DNA from: Azoarcus olearius
GTDB lineage: Bacteria; Pseudomonadota; Gammaproteobacteria; Burkholderiales; Rhodocyclaceae
Direction: 5' to 3'
DNA length: 64,000 nucleotides
Assembly: GCF_001682385.1 (NCBI RefSeq)
Contig: NZ_CP016210.1
Coordinates: 2,046,001 to 2,110,000, forward strand
Notes under the pieces: model-generated
Told to the model about the DNA's origin: nothing
Databases searched by the model: none
What the model saw: the letters and a program-made list of their open reading frames with translations, nothing else
In this document: one piece after another, positions 24,401-34,004 of the stretch
Position numbering within the stretch: position 1 is the stretch's first letter
Layout: the number at the start of each line of letters is the position of its first letter
Position numbers and translations under genes: made by a program

Positions 24401-26645
24401 CACCGCCGATCCGGAAGCGCTCGCCGAGCGGCGACGCGACAAGGAGACCTTCAAGCGCCACCTCGCCGAGCTGTACGCCCGCCTGCCGGCGTTGCAGGCC
24501 CAGGTGGCGGCGGGGCTGGCGGCCTATCGCGGACACGTCGGCGAGCCCGAGAGCTTCGATGCGCTCGATCACCTGCTGCAACGCCAGGCCTACCGGCTGG
24601 CCTCGTGGCGGGTGGCGGCGGACGACATCAACTACCGCCGCTTCTTCGACGTGAACGACCTTGCCGCGCTGCGGATGGAAAACGACGCGGTGTTCGAGGC
24701 CACGCACGCGCGCATCTTCGACTGGGTTGCGCAGGGCCGCGTGTCCGGCCTGCGCATCGACCACCCGGACGGGCTGGCCGACCCCGCGGCCTACTTCGAG
24801 CGCCTGCAGACCCGCTACGGCGAGGTGGCCGGCGGCGGTCTCGCGCCGCCGCGCGCGCTGTACGTGGTGGTGGAAAAGATCCTCGGCGAGTTCGAAGGGC
24901 TGCCGGCGGACTGGCCGGTGCACGGCGGCACCGGCTACCGCTTCGCCAACCTGGTGAACAACCTCTTCGTCGATCCGGCGCAGGAGTCGCGCTTCACGCG
25001 CATCTACCGCGCCTTTACCGGCGAGATGCGGGATTTCGCCGAGGTGCTGGTCGAATCCAAGCAGCTGATCATGACCCATTCGCTGCCGGGCGAACTCGGC
25101 AGCCTCGCCTACATGCTGTACGACATCGCGCAGCACGACCGCCGCACGCGCGACTTCACCCGCAGCCGCCTGCGTGGCGCGCTGGCCGAGGTGATTGCGG
25201 CGTTTCCGGTCTATCGCAGCTACATCGGCCCGCGCGGCGTGGGCGAGGACGACCGCCGCTACGTGGAGCGGGCGGTGGAGGCGGCGGTGGCGCGCGGGCT
25301 GGCGGGCGATGCGTCGGTGCTGCATTTCGTGCGCGAGGTGCTGCTGTCGGCGCCGATCGAACCGCGCCCCGAGCTGCGCCGGCTGAAGCTGCGCTTCGTG
25401 CGCCGCTTCCAGCAATTCACCGCGCCGGTGATGGCGAAGGCGATGGAAGACACCGCCTTCTACCGCTACAACCGGCTGGTGTCGCTCAACGACGTCGGCG
25501 GCGATCCGCGCACCTTCGGCGTGGGCGTGGAGGACTTCCACCTCGCCAACGAGGCGCTCGCCTGCGGCCATCCGTTCGGCCTGCTCGCCACCTCCACGCA
25601 CGACAGCAAACGCTCGGAGGACGTGCGCGCGCGCATCAGCGTGCTCTCCGAGATGCCCGGCGCGTGGCGGCTGGCGCTGCGGCGCTGGGGGCGGCTCAAC
25701 GCGCGCCGCAAGCAGCGGGTGAACGACGAGCCGGCGCCCTCGGCCAACGACGAATACCTGCTGTACCAGACCCTGCTCGGGGTGTGGCCGCTGGGGGCGA
25801 TGGACACGTCCGCGACCGCGCAGCTCGCCGAACGGGTGGAGGCCTACATGCTGAAGGCCGCGCGCGAAGCCAAGCGTCACACCAGCTGGATGAACCCGGA
25901 CGCCGGCTACGAGGCCGCGCTGACCGCCTTCGTGCGGCGGCTGTTCGTTCCCGACGGCGGCTTTCTCGCGGATTTCCTGCCCTTCCAGGCCACGGTTGCG
26001 CGCTTCGGCATCTACAACAGCCTGAACATGCTGCTGCTCAAGCTCGCCGCGCCCGGCGTGCCCGACATCTACCAGGGCTGCGAGGACTGGAACTTCAGCC
26101 TGGTGGACCCGGACAACCGCCGTCCGGTGGATTTCGCCGCCGCGGCGGCCCGTTTCGAGGCCCTGCGCGACGAGTTTCCCGACGGCGCGGGGCCGGCCGA
26201 GCTGCTGAACCTGCTCGACAACGCCGAGGATGGCCGCATCAAGCTCTACCTGCTGTGGCGCGGGCTGATGCTGCGCCAGGCCTTTGAACGCACGCTACGC
26301 GGCGGACGTTATGTGCCGCTGGACGTGGAAGGCCCGGCGGCGCGCCATGTGGTGGCGTTTGCGCGGGTGCGCGGCGAAGAGCGCGTGGTGGTGATCGCCA
26401 CCCGGCTGCTGTATGGCTTTGCCGGCGGCGACGCCGGGCGGGTGCTGATGCCCGAAGCCTGGGCGGGCAACACCGTGGTGCTGCCCTGGCACGGCCTGCA
26501 TCTGCGCGACGCGCTGTGCGGGCGTGAGCTGTGGGTCGGCCACGGCGGCGGGGAAGGTGGCCCCGGCCACGGCATCGACCTCGGCACCGTGTTCGACCCG
26601 CTGCCGTTCGCGCTGCTGGTGGCTGAAGGCGGAGGCGAGCGCTAG
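21441..26645 (+). CDS. MalQ-TreY fusion: 4-alpha-glucanotransferase / malto-oligosyltrehalose synthase
   Basis: 1734 residues; start ATG 21441 behind GGAGAG. Residues 1 to about 745 are GH77 amylomaltase (LRIDHVMSLMRLFWLP, VIGEDLGIVP, THDLPTLRGYW). After a short Pro-rich linker, residues from about 760 are GH13_26 TreY (ATYRLQFNGDFGF, YAAPFLKARPGSRHGYDI, LRIDHPDGLADP, VEKILG, STHDSKRSEDVRARI). MalQ redistributes maltodextrin length and TreY turns the reducing end into a trehalose unit for TreZ, so fusion may channel linear chains released by GlgX. Catalytic residues of both halves are intact. At residues about 946-965 an insertion with repeat-like DNA interrupts the TreY part (see 24276). Confidence 0.94.
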   Translation: MSNSAIEALCGHLGIDLAYEDAWGRRHEVDEDTRRALLAALGHPLEEGRAEQHAACELERLREVAAARVLPPLLVLEGVAAPLVLHPRLPAALVGQTLWWRIALEGGGERRGRVAARTREGAGEAGADGERVEAELTIGIELGQGYHRLSLFEHATSSHAFAEVGLAVCPPTCHPAPSGRLWGPSVQVYALRSARDWGMGDFGDLRRLVDIAADAGAHFVGVNPLHALFPHEPERASPYSPSSREWLNVLYLDIEAMRDFGECAAAGEKVGAAAFRARLDALRARTLIDYNGVAQAKFEVLELLYRHFRAMHLERDTQRAGQFRDFQREGGRSLRLHALFDALQTHFHAGDPAIWGWTTWPEAYRDPDGAAVETFAADNEQRIEFFEYLQWQAALQLQAVASRARARGMRVGLYRDLAVGVNEGGSETWARRSLHAFGAHAGAPPDELNANGQDWGFPPQIPQQLADQGYAPFLAVLRANMRHAGALRIDHVMSLMRLFWLPVARNRPGEEGEEARQRGAYVAYPMHDLFRLLCLESRRERCVVIGEDLGIVPQAIREAMARHGLLSYRPLYFQHADGGGFRRPDAWPQDALAVVGTHDLPTLRGYWAGHDIDLREALGMYREPGLRERQAEQRRADCRALLDALGGEALLAPGDEPPGGDEGGGLAPAVYRYIARTPSAMVAVQLEDVLAQLEATNLPGTSETTQPNWRRRLDAALADLAADARWLAVSSAINTERPSAPLPVSGGPPDFRPELADVPRATYRLQFNGDFGFAAATDVLPYLAALGISHVYAAPFLKARPGSRHGYDIVDHQAVNPEIGSDEDFDRYCARLAELGLGQVLDVVPNHVGVLGGDNEWWLDVLENGPASHFADHFDIDWEPPFAELRGKVLLPVLGDQYGLVLEAGELELSFSPERGSFCVRYYEHRFPIDPCDYPEILAAGAADPLPPLQGESRGGEGASAGASSTSEPSLELATLLAALRRLPPRDTADPEALAERRRDKETFKRHLAELYARLPALQAQVAAGLAAYRGHVGEPESFDALDHLLQRQAYRLASWRVAADDINYRRFFDVNDLAALRMENDAVFEATHARIFDWVAQGRVSGLRIDHPDGLADPAAYFERLQTRYGEVAGGGLAPPRALYVVVEKILGEFEGLPADWPVHGGTGYRFANLVNNLFVDPAQESRFTRIYRAFTGEMRDFAEVLVESKQLIMTHSLPGELGSLAYMLYDIAQHDRRTRDFTRSRLRGALAEVIAAFPVYRSYIGPRGVGEDDRRYVERAVEAAVARGLAGDASVLHFVREVLLSAPIEPRPELRRLKLRFVRRFQQFTAPVMAKAMEDTAFYRYNRLVSLNDVGGDPRTFGVGVEDFHLANEALACGHPFGLLATSTHDSKRSEDVRARISVLSEMPGAWRLALRRWGRLNARRKQRVNDEPAPSANDEYLLYQTLLGVWPLGAMDTSATAQLAERVEAYMLKAAREAKRHTSWMNPDAGYEAALTAFVRRLFVPDGGFLADFLPFQATVARFGIYNSLNMLLLKLAAPGVPDIYQGCEDWNFSLVDPDNRRPVDFAAAAARFEALRDEFPDGAGPAELLNLLDNAEDGRIKLYLLWRGLMLRQAFERTLRGGRYVPLDVEGPAARHVVAFARVRGEERVVVIATRLLYGFAGGDAGRVLMPEAWAGNTVVLPWHGLHLRDALCGRELWVGHGGGEGGPGHGIDLGTVFDPLPFALLVAEGGGER
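24276..24335. repeat. Intergenic-repeat-like insertion inside the TreY coding frame
   Basis: The segment runs CTCCCTCCCCTGCAAGGAG, AGAGCCGGGGCGGGGAGGGG, then a short less GC-biased tail. It resembles the CTCCC...GGGGNGGGG palindromic elements scattered between genes of many GC-rich proteobacteria. Here it is read in frame as PLPPLQGESRGGEGASAG, a composition foreign to TreY, between YPEILA and LATLLAALRRLPPRD. I infer a repeat that inserted without breaking the frame. Confidence 0.5.
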
Positions 26646-26648
26646 ATG

Positions 26649-27620
26649 TCAGGCGGTCGGCAGCAGATCCGTGGCCGCGCGCGCTGCGCCGAGCAGCGGC
26701 AGCTTGTCGTCCACCACCAGGTGCACCGGCATCTGCGTCATCAGCGCGCCGTGCGGCGCCTTGTCGCGGAAGGCAGCGAGAAAGCGTGCCGCCGCGGCTG
26801 GCGCGGGGAGCAGCCGCGGGCCGATGCCGCCGGTCAGATACACCCCGCCGCGCGCCAGCGTCGCGAGGGCGAAGTCGCCCGCCACCGCGCCATAGCTGTC
26901 GAGGAACAGGTCGATCGCGTGGCGCGCGTGCAGGTTGCCTTCCACCGCCCGCTCCCATACGAGTTCGCCGCAGGGGCCGGTACTCGCGCGGGTCTCGGCC
27001 AGCCACTCGTAGATGCGCCCGAGGCCGGGACCGGAAACCACGTGCTCCACGCTCAGCCGGCCGCTTCCGGCGCGCAGCTGGCGCCACAGCGCGAGCTGCT
27101 CCTCGTTGCGCGGCGCGTAGCCGACGTGGCCGCCTTCGCCTGGCACCACCACCACGCCGTTCGCCGTCGGCACCCGCAGCGCCACGCCCAGCCCCGAGCC
27201 GGCGCCGATCACCAGCTGTGGCGCCGTGGAAAGTGCGGGCGCGGGCTGCAGCGGCAGGCAACCGTCGCCGCCGAGGTCGCCGATGCCGAGCGCGCTCGCC
27301 TCGAAGTCGTTGAGCAGCCGCACCGGCGCGCCGCCCAGTACGCTGCGCAGTGGGCCCGGGCCGATGTACCAGTCGAGATTGGTCATATGCACGCCGTCCG
27401 GCCCCACCGGGCCGGCGATGCCGAACCCGGCGACGGTGAGCTCCACCGCTTCGCCGCGCGCGGCCGCCGCTTTGGCCAGGAAGTCGTCGACCAGTTCGCC
27501 GAAGCCCGGCCACTCGCGGTTTTCGTAACGTCGTACCAGCTTGATGTGGATCGCGCCGCCGCGTGCCTCGGCGAGGCCGAGCAGGCTCTTGGTGGCGCCG
27601 ATGTCTCCGCACAGGATCAT
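26649..27620 (-). CDS. glk: Glucokinase
   Basis: 323 residues. GDIGATKSLLGLAE at the N-terminus is the ATP-phosphate loop of the Glk family; LLNDFEASALGI holds the catalytic Asp, GAGSGLGVALRV, PGEGGHVGYAP and YLTGGIGPRLLP complete the fold. It phosphorylates glucose with ATP. Glucose arises from GlgX/MalQ and trehalose breakdown, so Glk recycles it to glucose-6-phosphate for GlgC/GlgA. It converges on malQ-treY with only 3 bp between stops and diverges from glgA across a 68-bp spacer in which I see no clear operator. Confidence 0.93.
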   Translation of the reverse strand: MILCGDIGATKSLLGLAEARGGAIHIKLVRRYENREWPGFGELVDDFLAKAAAARGEAVELTVAGFGIAGPVGPDGVHMTNLDWYIGPGPLRSVLGGAPVRLLNDFEASALGIGDLGGDGCLPLQPAPALSTAPQLVIGAGSGLGVALRVPTANGVVVVPGEGGHVGYAPRNEEQLALWRQLRAGSGRLSVEHVVSGPGLGRIYEWLAETRASTGPCGELVWERAVEGNLHARHAIDLFLDSYGAVAGDFALATLARGGVYLTGGIGPRLLPAPAAAARFLAAFRDKAPHGALMTQMPVHLVVDDKLPLLGAARAATDLLPTA

Positions 27621-27688
27621 GGTGTCCGTCCTTGGGTTGTCACAGGCAGCGGCGGCGTGATGCGCGCCGGCTGCGGGAGGTAGCAGAA

Positions 27689-29340
27689 ATGAAGAAGAGC
27701 GGTCCGTTGCGGGTGCTGTTCGCCACCCCGGAATGCGCGCCCTGGGCCAAGACCGGCGGCCTGGGCGAAGTCAGCGCCGGCCTGCCGGCGGCGCTGGCCG
27801 GGCTGGGCGTGGATGTGCGGGTGCTGATGCCGGCCTATCGCTCGGTGCTGGAGCAGGCCGGGGGCCTGCGCCGCATCGCTGCGCTGCCGGCGGGCTCCGG
27901 CCTGCCGCCGGCCACGCTGCTGGGCGGCCGGCTGCCGAGCGGCGTGCGGGCGATGCTGATCGACAGCGCGGACCTCTACGCCCGCGCCGGCGGCCCCTAC
28001 CAGGACGACCGCGGGGTGGATTACGACGACAACGCGCTGCGCTTCGGCCTGCTGTCGCGCGTGGCGGCGCTGCTGTCGTCCGCGGCCAGTCCATTGAAAT
28101 GGCGGGCCGACGTGCTCCACTGCAACGACTGGCCCACCGGCCTCGCGCCGGCTTACCTGAAGGCCGGGCTGCCGGAACCCGCGCCGAGCGTGGTGACGAT
28201 CCACAACCTCGCGTTCCAGGGCATCTTTCCGCTCGAAACCGGCACCGCGCTGGGCCTGCCGGCACACTGCCTGACCATGGACGGGGCCGAATACTGGGGC
28301 CGGCTGTCCTTCCTGAAGGCGGGCCTGTTCTACGCCGACCGCATCGTCACGGTCAGCCCCACCTATGCCCAGGAAATCCTCGACGAACACCTGGGCTGCG
28401 GCATGCAGGGCCTGCTGCGCGCGCGCCGCGAGACGCTGTCCGGCATCCTCAACGGCATCGACACCGAAACCTGGGACCCGCGCAGCGATCCCTATCTGCC
28501 CACGCCCTACGGGGTGGACACGCTGGACGACAAACGCGCCAACAAGCGTGCGCTGCAGGCCGAGCTGCGGCTGGCCGAGGACGATGACGCGCTGCTGCTC
28601 GGCATGGTGACGCGCCTGACCGACCAGAAGGGCGTGGACCTGGTGCTGGAGGCGCTGCCCCAGCTCTTCGAGCGCCCGCTGCAGCTCGCCCTGCTCGGCA
28701 ATGGCGACCCGGCGCTGGAGGCGGCACTGCGCGAGGCCGAGGGCCGCTGGCCGCAACGCATGGCGGCGGTGATCGGTTTCGACGAAGGGCTGGCGCACCG
28801 CATCGAGGCCGGCGCCGACGCCTTCCTGATGCCCTCGCTGTTCGAGCCTTGCGGACTCAACCAGATGTACAGCCAGCGCTATGGCACGCCGCCGATCGTG
28901 CGTGCCACCGGCGGGCTGGCGGATTCGGTGGATGACTATGACGCCGCGGCGGAACACGCCACCGGCTTCGCCTTCGTCGAGCCCACCGCGGCCGCGCTGG
29001 TGGCCACCGTGGAGCGCGCGCTGGCGGTATGGCAAGACCGGCCCGCCTGGCAGCGGCTGTGCCGCAGCGCGATGGGGCGCGACTTTTCGTGGACCGCCAG
29101 CGCCCATCGCTACCGCTACCTGTACGACCTGATGACCGGGCGCAGCTCGCCGCGGCCGGGGCGCGCGGCCAAGGCCGGCAGCCAGCCCGCGGCGCCGGTG
29201 CCCGGCCACGGCGCCGACAGCGCAACGCTGCGCGAGCACGTGCTGCAGGCGGGTAGGTCGGTGGATGCGCCGCCGCTCGCCGAGCGCCGCCGCGGCCGCC
29301 GCGAGCAGCCCGGCGGAGCGGGCGGAGACGACTCCGCCGC

Positions 29341-29365
<25 letters not shown>
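27689..29365 (+). CDS. glgA: Glycogen synthase (ADP-glucose-type, GT5)
   Basis: 558 residues; start ATG 27689 behind [28 protein letters not shown] carries the KTGGL ADP-glucose motif; VTRLTDQKG and [36 protein letters not shown] hold the GT-B catalytic Glu and phosphate-binding region. It elongates alpha-1,4-glucan with ADP-glucose from GlgC. A C-terminal tail of about 75 residues after the YDLM end of the domain is Pro/Arg/Gly-rich and unusual; its last codons overlap the convergent epimerase gene by 25 bp. Confidence 0.95.
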
Positions 29366-30294
<929 letters not shown>

Positions 30295-30295
30295 T

Positions 30296-31261
30296 TCAGC
30301 GCGCGACCTCGGCGAACACCGCGAGCCAGTCCGCGACGAAGCGTTCGATGTTGAAGCGCTCCAGCGCGGTCTGGCGGCCGGCGGCGCCGATCCGCATCGC
30401 CTCGCCGCGGTTGTCGAGCAGGCGGCGCATGGCCTCGACCAGCCGGCGCGGGTCGGTGTCGATGTAGCCGTTCTCGCCGTTGCGGATCACGCTGACCAGC
30501 TCGGTGGTCGCCAGCCCCACCAGCGGCACGCCCACCATCATCGCCTCGATCGCGGCGAGGCCCAGGCTGGTCCAGCGGATCGGGTGGAAATAGAAGCGGT
30601 AGCGCGCCAGATGGCCGGGCAGGTCGAGGTTGGCGATTTCGCCCAGCCCGCCGCTGCGTACCGAATCCATGCCGACGAGGTCGAGCGGCACCTGCGCGCG
30701 CGCGGCCTCGAACACGTCCGCTCCCAGCCGCCGGCCGCGCCGCGCGAGGTTGTTCACCACGGCGATGCCGCGTTCGATGTCGCCGCGGTAGCGCAGGCCC
30801 TCGGGCACCATCACGCCGTGCTCCACGACCCGCACCGGGGTGCGGCCGTTGTCCCACATCAGCGCGTTGAAGGCGGTGACGTGCACCAGCAGCATCGAGG
30901 GGTCGTCCACCGGGTGCGCGGTATCGGTGGGGTGGCGCTGGGGCGGGTCGTGTTCCAGGTAGATGCGCGGCAGCCGGCGCTGCGCCTCGCTCAGCAGCCG
31001 GTGCTGGTCGTCCAGATAGGCGCTGGCGGACTGGAACAGGATGCAGTCGAACTCCGTGTCCTTGAGCGCCTCGACCGGCACTTCCTGAACGTTGTCGCCC
31101 CACGGCAGGGTGCCGCTGCGGCCGCTGTAGCCGGGCGAGCGCGCCGCGTCCACCGGCAGGATGAAGGTGTGCGGCACCTGCGTGAGGTAGTAGAGGTAGT
31201 TGCCGTGCACATGCCAGGTCAGCACCCGCAGCGGCAGCGCGTTGTGAAAAAGGCGGGACAT
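30296..31261 (-). CDS. Glycosyltransferase (GT-B fold)
   Basis: 321 residues, shorter than most GT4 enzymes. [23 protein letters not shown] opens the acceptor domain; [32 protein letters not shown] carries the donor-domain Glu region and [14 protein letters not shown] follows. The [13 protein letters not shown] and [21 protein letters not shown] segments recur in a group of surface-polysaccharide transferases. Donor unknown. It lies 25 bp after the GT2 gene in the operon. GT assignment is solid, specificity is not. Confidence 0.82.
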   Translation of the reverse strand: MSRLFHNALPLRVLTWHVHGNYLYYLTQVPHTFILPVDAARSPGYSGRSGTLPWGDNVQEVPVEALKDTEFDCILFQSASAYLDDQHRLLSEAQRRLPRIYLEHDPPQRHPTDTAHPVDDPSMLLVHVTAFNALMWDNGRTPVRVVEHGVMVPEGLRYRGDIERGIAVVNNLARRGRRLGADVFEAARAQVPLDLVGMDSVRSGGLGEIANLDLPGHLARYRFYFHPIRWTSLGLAAIEAMMVGVPLVGLATTELVSVIRNGENGYIDTDPRRLVEAMRRLLDNRGEAMRIGAAGRQTALERFNIERFVADWLAVFAEVAR

Positions 31262-31286
31262 CCGGATCTCCTCGCGGCGATGGTCC

Positions 31287-32267
31287 TCAGGCGAACAGCA
31301 CCCGGTAGCGCACCGCGCCGGCCAGCCGCCAGAACACCGCCACCAGCGGGATCACCGTGGAGCTGACGACGATGTCGGCCACGTTGTGCCACGCGAGCGA
31401 GGTGCCGCGCAGCCGGCGCAGCGCCAGGCCGAGCGTGAGCGCGCACCACGCGCCGACCGCGGTGGCGGCCACGGTGCTGGCGCCGCCGAGGAGCGCGCCG
31501 AAGGCGGTGAATGCCGCCACCACGGTGAGGTAGTAGCTGAGCGGCGGGCGCGCGGCGATCTTCTGCCGGTACAGGCGGCGGTGCTTCTTGTACAGCAGGG
31601 CATCGAACACCAGATTGCGGTGCTGGCGGATTGAGGTGCCCGGCGGTGCCTGGCGCGCCGGGTGGATGACGATGGCGGCGGGCGCCGGGATCACGGCGTG
31701 GTGGGCTTCGAGCAAGGTGAAGTAGAGGTCCGAATCCTCCCGCCAGGGGCGCTTGAAGCGCTCGTCGAAGCCGCCCGCGGCAAGCAGCGCGGCGCGGCGC
31801 ACGAAGCAGTTGGCGGTGACGAATTCGGCCCCGTCCAGCCCCGCGGTGTTGCGCTCGGCGTCGGTGGGGTAGTCGGGCAGCGGCACGATCACGTCGCCCC
31901 ACACGGCGGTCACGCCGGGGCGCATCGCGCGCAAGCCTTCGCGCAGCCAGTCGTGCGCGGGGATGGTGTCGTCGTCGGTAAAGGCGATGATCTCGCCGCG
32001 CGCCGCGCGCCAGCCGGCGTTACGCGCCGCCGCGGGGCCGCGCGCGCCCTCGGGCGGCTGCAGGTAGCGCACCGTCGCGCGGGTGCCGCTGCGGCGCGCA
32101 TAGGTTTCCACCGCGCTGCGCTGCTGCGGCGAACGCGCATCGTCCACCACCAGGATCTCGACGCGGCCGGGCACGCCCTGCTGGGTGAACAGCGCGTGCA
32201 GGCAGCGCAGCAGCTGGCGCGGCCGCTGATAGGTCGGCACCACCACCGAGACAACCGGCGCCTTCAA
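31287..32267 (-). CDS. GT2 family glycosyltransferase with C-terminal membrane segments, TTG start
   Basis: 326 residues. The frame is open upstream, but the domain begins at KAPVVSVVVPTYQRPRQLLRCLHAL; the only fitting start is TTG 32267, which has GGAG eight bases upstream and overlaps the carbamoyltransferase stop as TTGA. GT-A features are ILVVDDARS, GPAAARNAGWRAARGEIIAFTDDDTIP (DxD) and REDSDLYFTLLEAHH (catalytic ED). The last 100 residues hold about three hydrophobic helices, so the enzyme probably works at the inner membrane. Confidence 0.84.
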   Translation of the reverse strand: MKAPVVSVVVPTYQRPRQLLRCLHALFTQQGVPGRVEILVVDDARSPQQRSAVETYARRSGTRATVRYLQPPEGARGPAAARNAGWRAARGEIIAFTDDDTIPAHDWLREGLRAMRPGVTAVWGDVIVPLPDYPTDAERNTAGLDGAEFVTANCFVRRAALLAAGGFDERFKRPWREDSDLYFTLLEAHHAVIPAPAAIVIHPARQAPPGTSIRQHRNLVFDALLYKKHRRLYRQKIAARPPLSYYLTVVAAFTAFGALLGGASTVAATAVGAWCALTLGLALRRLRGTSLAWHNVADIVVSSTVIPLVAVFWRLAGAVRYRVLFA

Positions 32268-34000
32268 GGAGATTTCTCCACGATGAAGCCGCCGATCACC
32301 AGCACGTCGATCGGCGAGGTGAAGAAGGCGGCGAGCGCATCGCGCGGCGTGCAGACGATGGGTTCGCCGCGCACGTTGAACGAGGTGTTGATCAGCACCG
32401 GCACCCCGCTGCGCCGGCCGAAGGCGTGCAGCAGGCGGTGGTACAGCGGGTCGACGTCCGCCGATACCGTCTGCACCCGCGCGGTGCCGTCGACATGCAC
32501 CGCGGCCGGGATGCGCGCGGCCTTGCCCGGCGCCACCGCGTAGGTAAACAGCATGAAGGGCGAGCGCCCGCCGTTGTCGCGCGCGCTGGAAAACCACTCC
32601 GCGCAGCATTCTTCCGGCACCGCCGGGGCCACCGGGCGGAAGTCCTCGCGGTCCTTGAGTTCATTGAGCCGCGCCTGCATCGCCGCGTCCACCGGCGAAG
32701 CCAGGATGGAGCGGGCACCGAGCGCGCGCGGGCCGAACTCCATGCGGCCCTGGAACCAGCCGACCACCTTGCCTTCGGCCAGCAGCGCGGCGGTGTCCTC
32801 GGCCACGTCGCCGGCCCGCCGGTAGGGCAGGCGGGCGCGCTGCAGCGCGGCTTCGATGGTGTCGTCGTCGTAGGCGGGGCCGAGGCGGGCGTCGGTCATG
32901 GTCCACCGCCGCCCGGCGCCGCGCTCCTTGTAATCCACCCACAGCGCGGCGCCGAGCGCGGTGCCGGCATCGCCCGCGGCGGGCTGCACCCACACCTGCT
33001 CGAACGGCCCCTGGTCGCGCAGCTTGGCGTTCATCACGCAGTTGAGCGCCACGCCGCCGGCCATGCACAGCGCTTTCTCGCCGGTCTGCTGGTGCAGCCA
33101 GCCGGCGAGGTGGAGCACGGTTTCTTCCAGCGCCACCTGCAGCGAGGCGGCGATGTCGTAGTGGCGGTCTTCGAGCGGCGTGCCGCGCTGGCGCGGCGGG
33201 CCGAACTGGCTTTCGAGCAGCGGATAGCCGGCCCCGAGCGTGAAGCCGCCGTCGCCGTCCCACACCAGCATGTCGCGGAACAGGTCGAGGTGGCGCGGCT
33301 TGCCGTAGGAGGCGAGCGCCATCACCTTGTATTCGTCGCTGGCGTGCAGGAAGCCGAGGTAGCGGGTGACTTCCTCGTACAGCAGCCCGAGCGAGTGCGG
33401 AAAGTCGATCTGGCGCAGGCGGTGGAGCTGGCCCTCGCGCCAGTGGCCGAGCGTGGTGGTGGCGCGTTCTCCGCGGCCGTCGAGCGTGAGCACCGCGGCG
33501 CTGTCGAACGGCGCGGCGAGAAAGGCGCTCGCTTCGTGTGCGAGGTGATGCTCCACGTAGTGCCAGCGGAAGGCGCCGTGGGCGGCAAGCTTGTCGAAGC
33601 GCGCGCGCAGGTGGTGGGGCGCGCCGTCCATCAGCTGGCGCGGGGCATTGACCACGTAGCTGAGGAAGAGCGGGTCCCACGGGCTGTTCCATTCGCCTTC
33701 CACGCCGACCGCCGATGGTTCCAGCGGCAGCGTCAGCAGGCTGGTTTCGCTGCGGCCGGGAAACTGCGCGGGGTCGAAGGAGTAGGCGACGTGGTCGACG
33801 TCGTCCAGCCGGATGTCGGCCTCGGCCAGACAGTAGTCGATGGCCGCGAACGGCAGCTCCCAGGTGGAAAACGGCAGCGGCCGCTTGGCGTGCTTGATGC
33901 GGGTGAAGCGTTCCTCCTCGGCCGCGGCAACCACGGTGCCGTCGCGCACCAGGCACGCGGCGCTGTCGTGGAAGGCGGCATTGATTCCGAGCGTGTACAT
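32264..34000 (-). CDS. NodU/CmcH-family O-carbamoyltransferase
   Basis: 578 residues, full family length. TLGINAAFHDSAACLVRDG at the N-terminus, HHLAHEASAFLAAPFDSAAVLTLDGRGE and MAGGVALNCVMNAKL are the ASKHA/Kae1-like ATP and carbamoyl-phosphate region; GRMEFGPRALGARSILASP and NTSFNVRGEPIVCTPRDAL mark the C-terminal domain. These enzymes transfer a carbamoyl group from carbamoyl phosphate to a sugar hydroxyl, as on Nod factors or O-antigens. In this operon it would decorate the glycan under construction. It is 4 bp downstream of the GT9 gene. Confidence 0.92.
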   Translation of the reverse strand: MYTLGINAAFHDSAACLVRDGTVVAAAEEERFTRIKHAKRPLPFSTWELPFAAIDYCLAEADIRLDDVDHVAYSFDPAQFPGRSETSLLTLPLEPSAVGVEGEWNSPWDPLFLSYVVNAPRQLMDGAPHHLRARFDKLAAHGAFRWHYVEHHLAHEASAFLAAPFDSAAVLTLDGRGERATTTLGHWREGQLHRLRQIDFPHSLGLLYEEVTRYLGFLHASDEYKVMALASYGKPRHLDLFRDMLVWDGDGGFTLGAGYPLLESQFGPPRQRGTPLEDRHYDIAASLQVALEETVLHLAGWLHQQTGEKALCMAGGVALNCVMNAKLRDQGPFEQVWVQPAAGDAGTALGAALWVDYKERGAGRRWTMTDARLGPAYDDDTIEAALQRARLPYRRAGDVAEDTAALLAEGKVVGWFQGRMEFGPRALGARSILASPVDAAMQARLNELKDREDFRPVAPAVPEECCAEWFSSARDNGGRSPFMLFTYAVAPGKAARIPAAVHVDGTARVQTVSADVDPLYHRLLHAFGRRSGVPVLINTSFNVRGEPIVCTPRDALAAFFTSPIDVLVIGGFIVEKSP

Positions 34001-34004
34001 GGCC

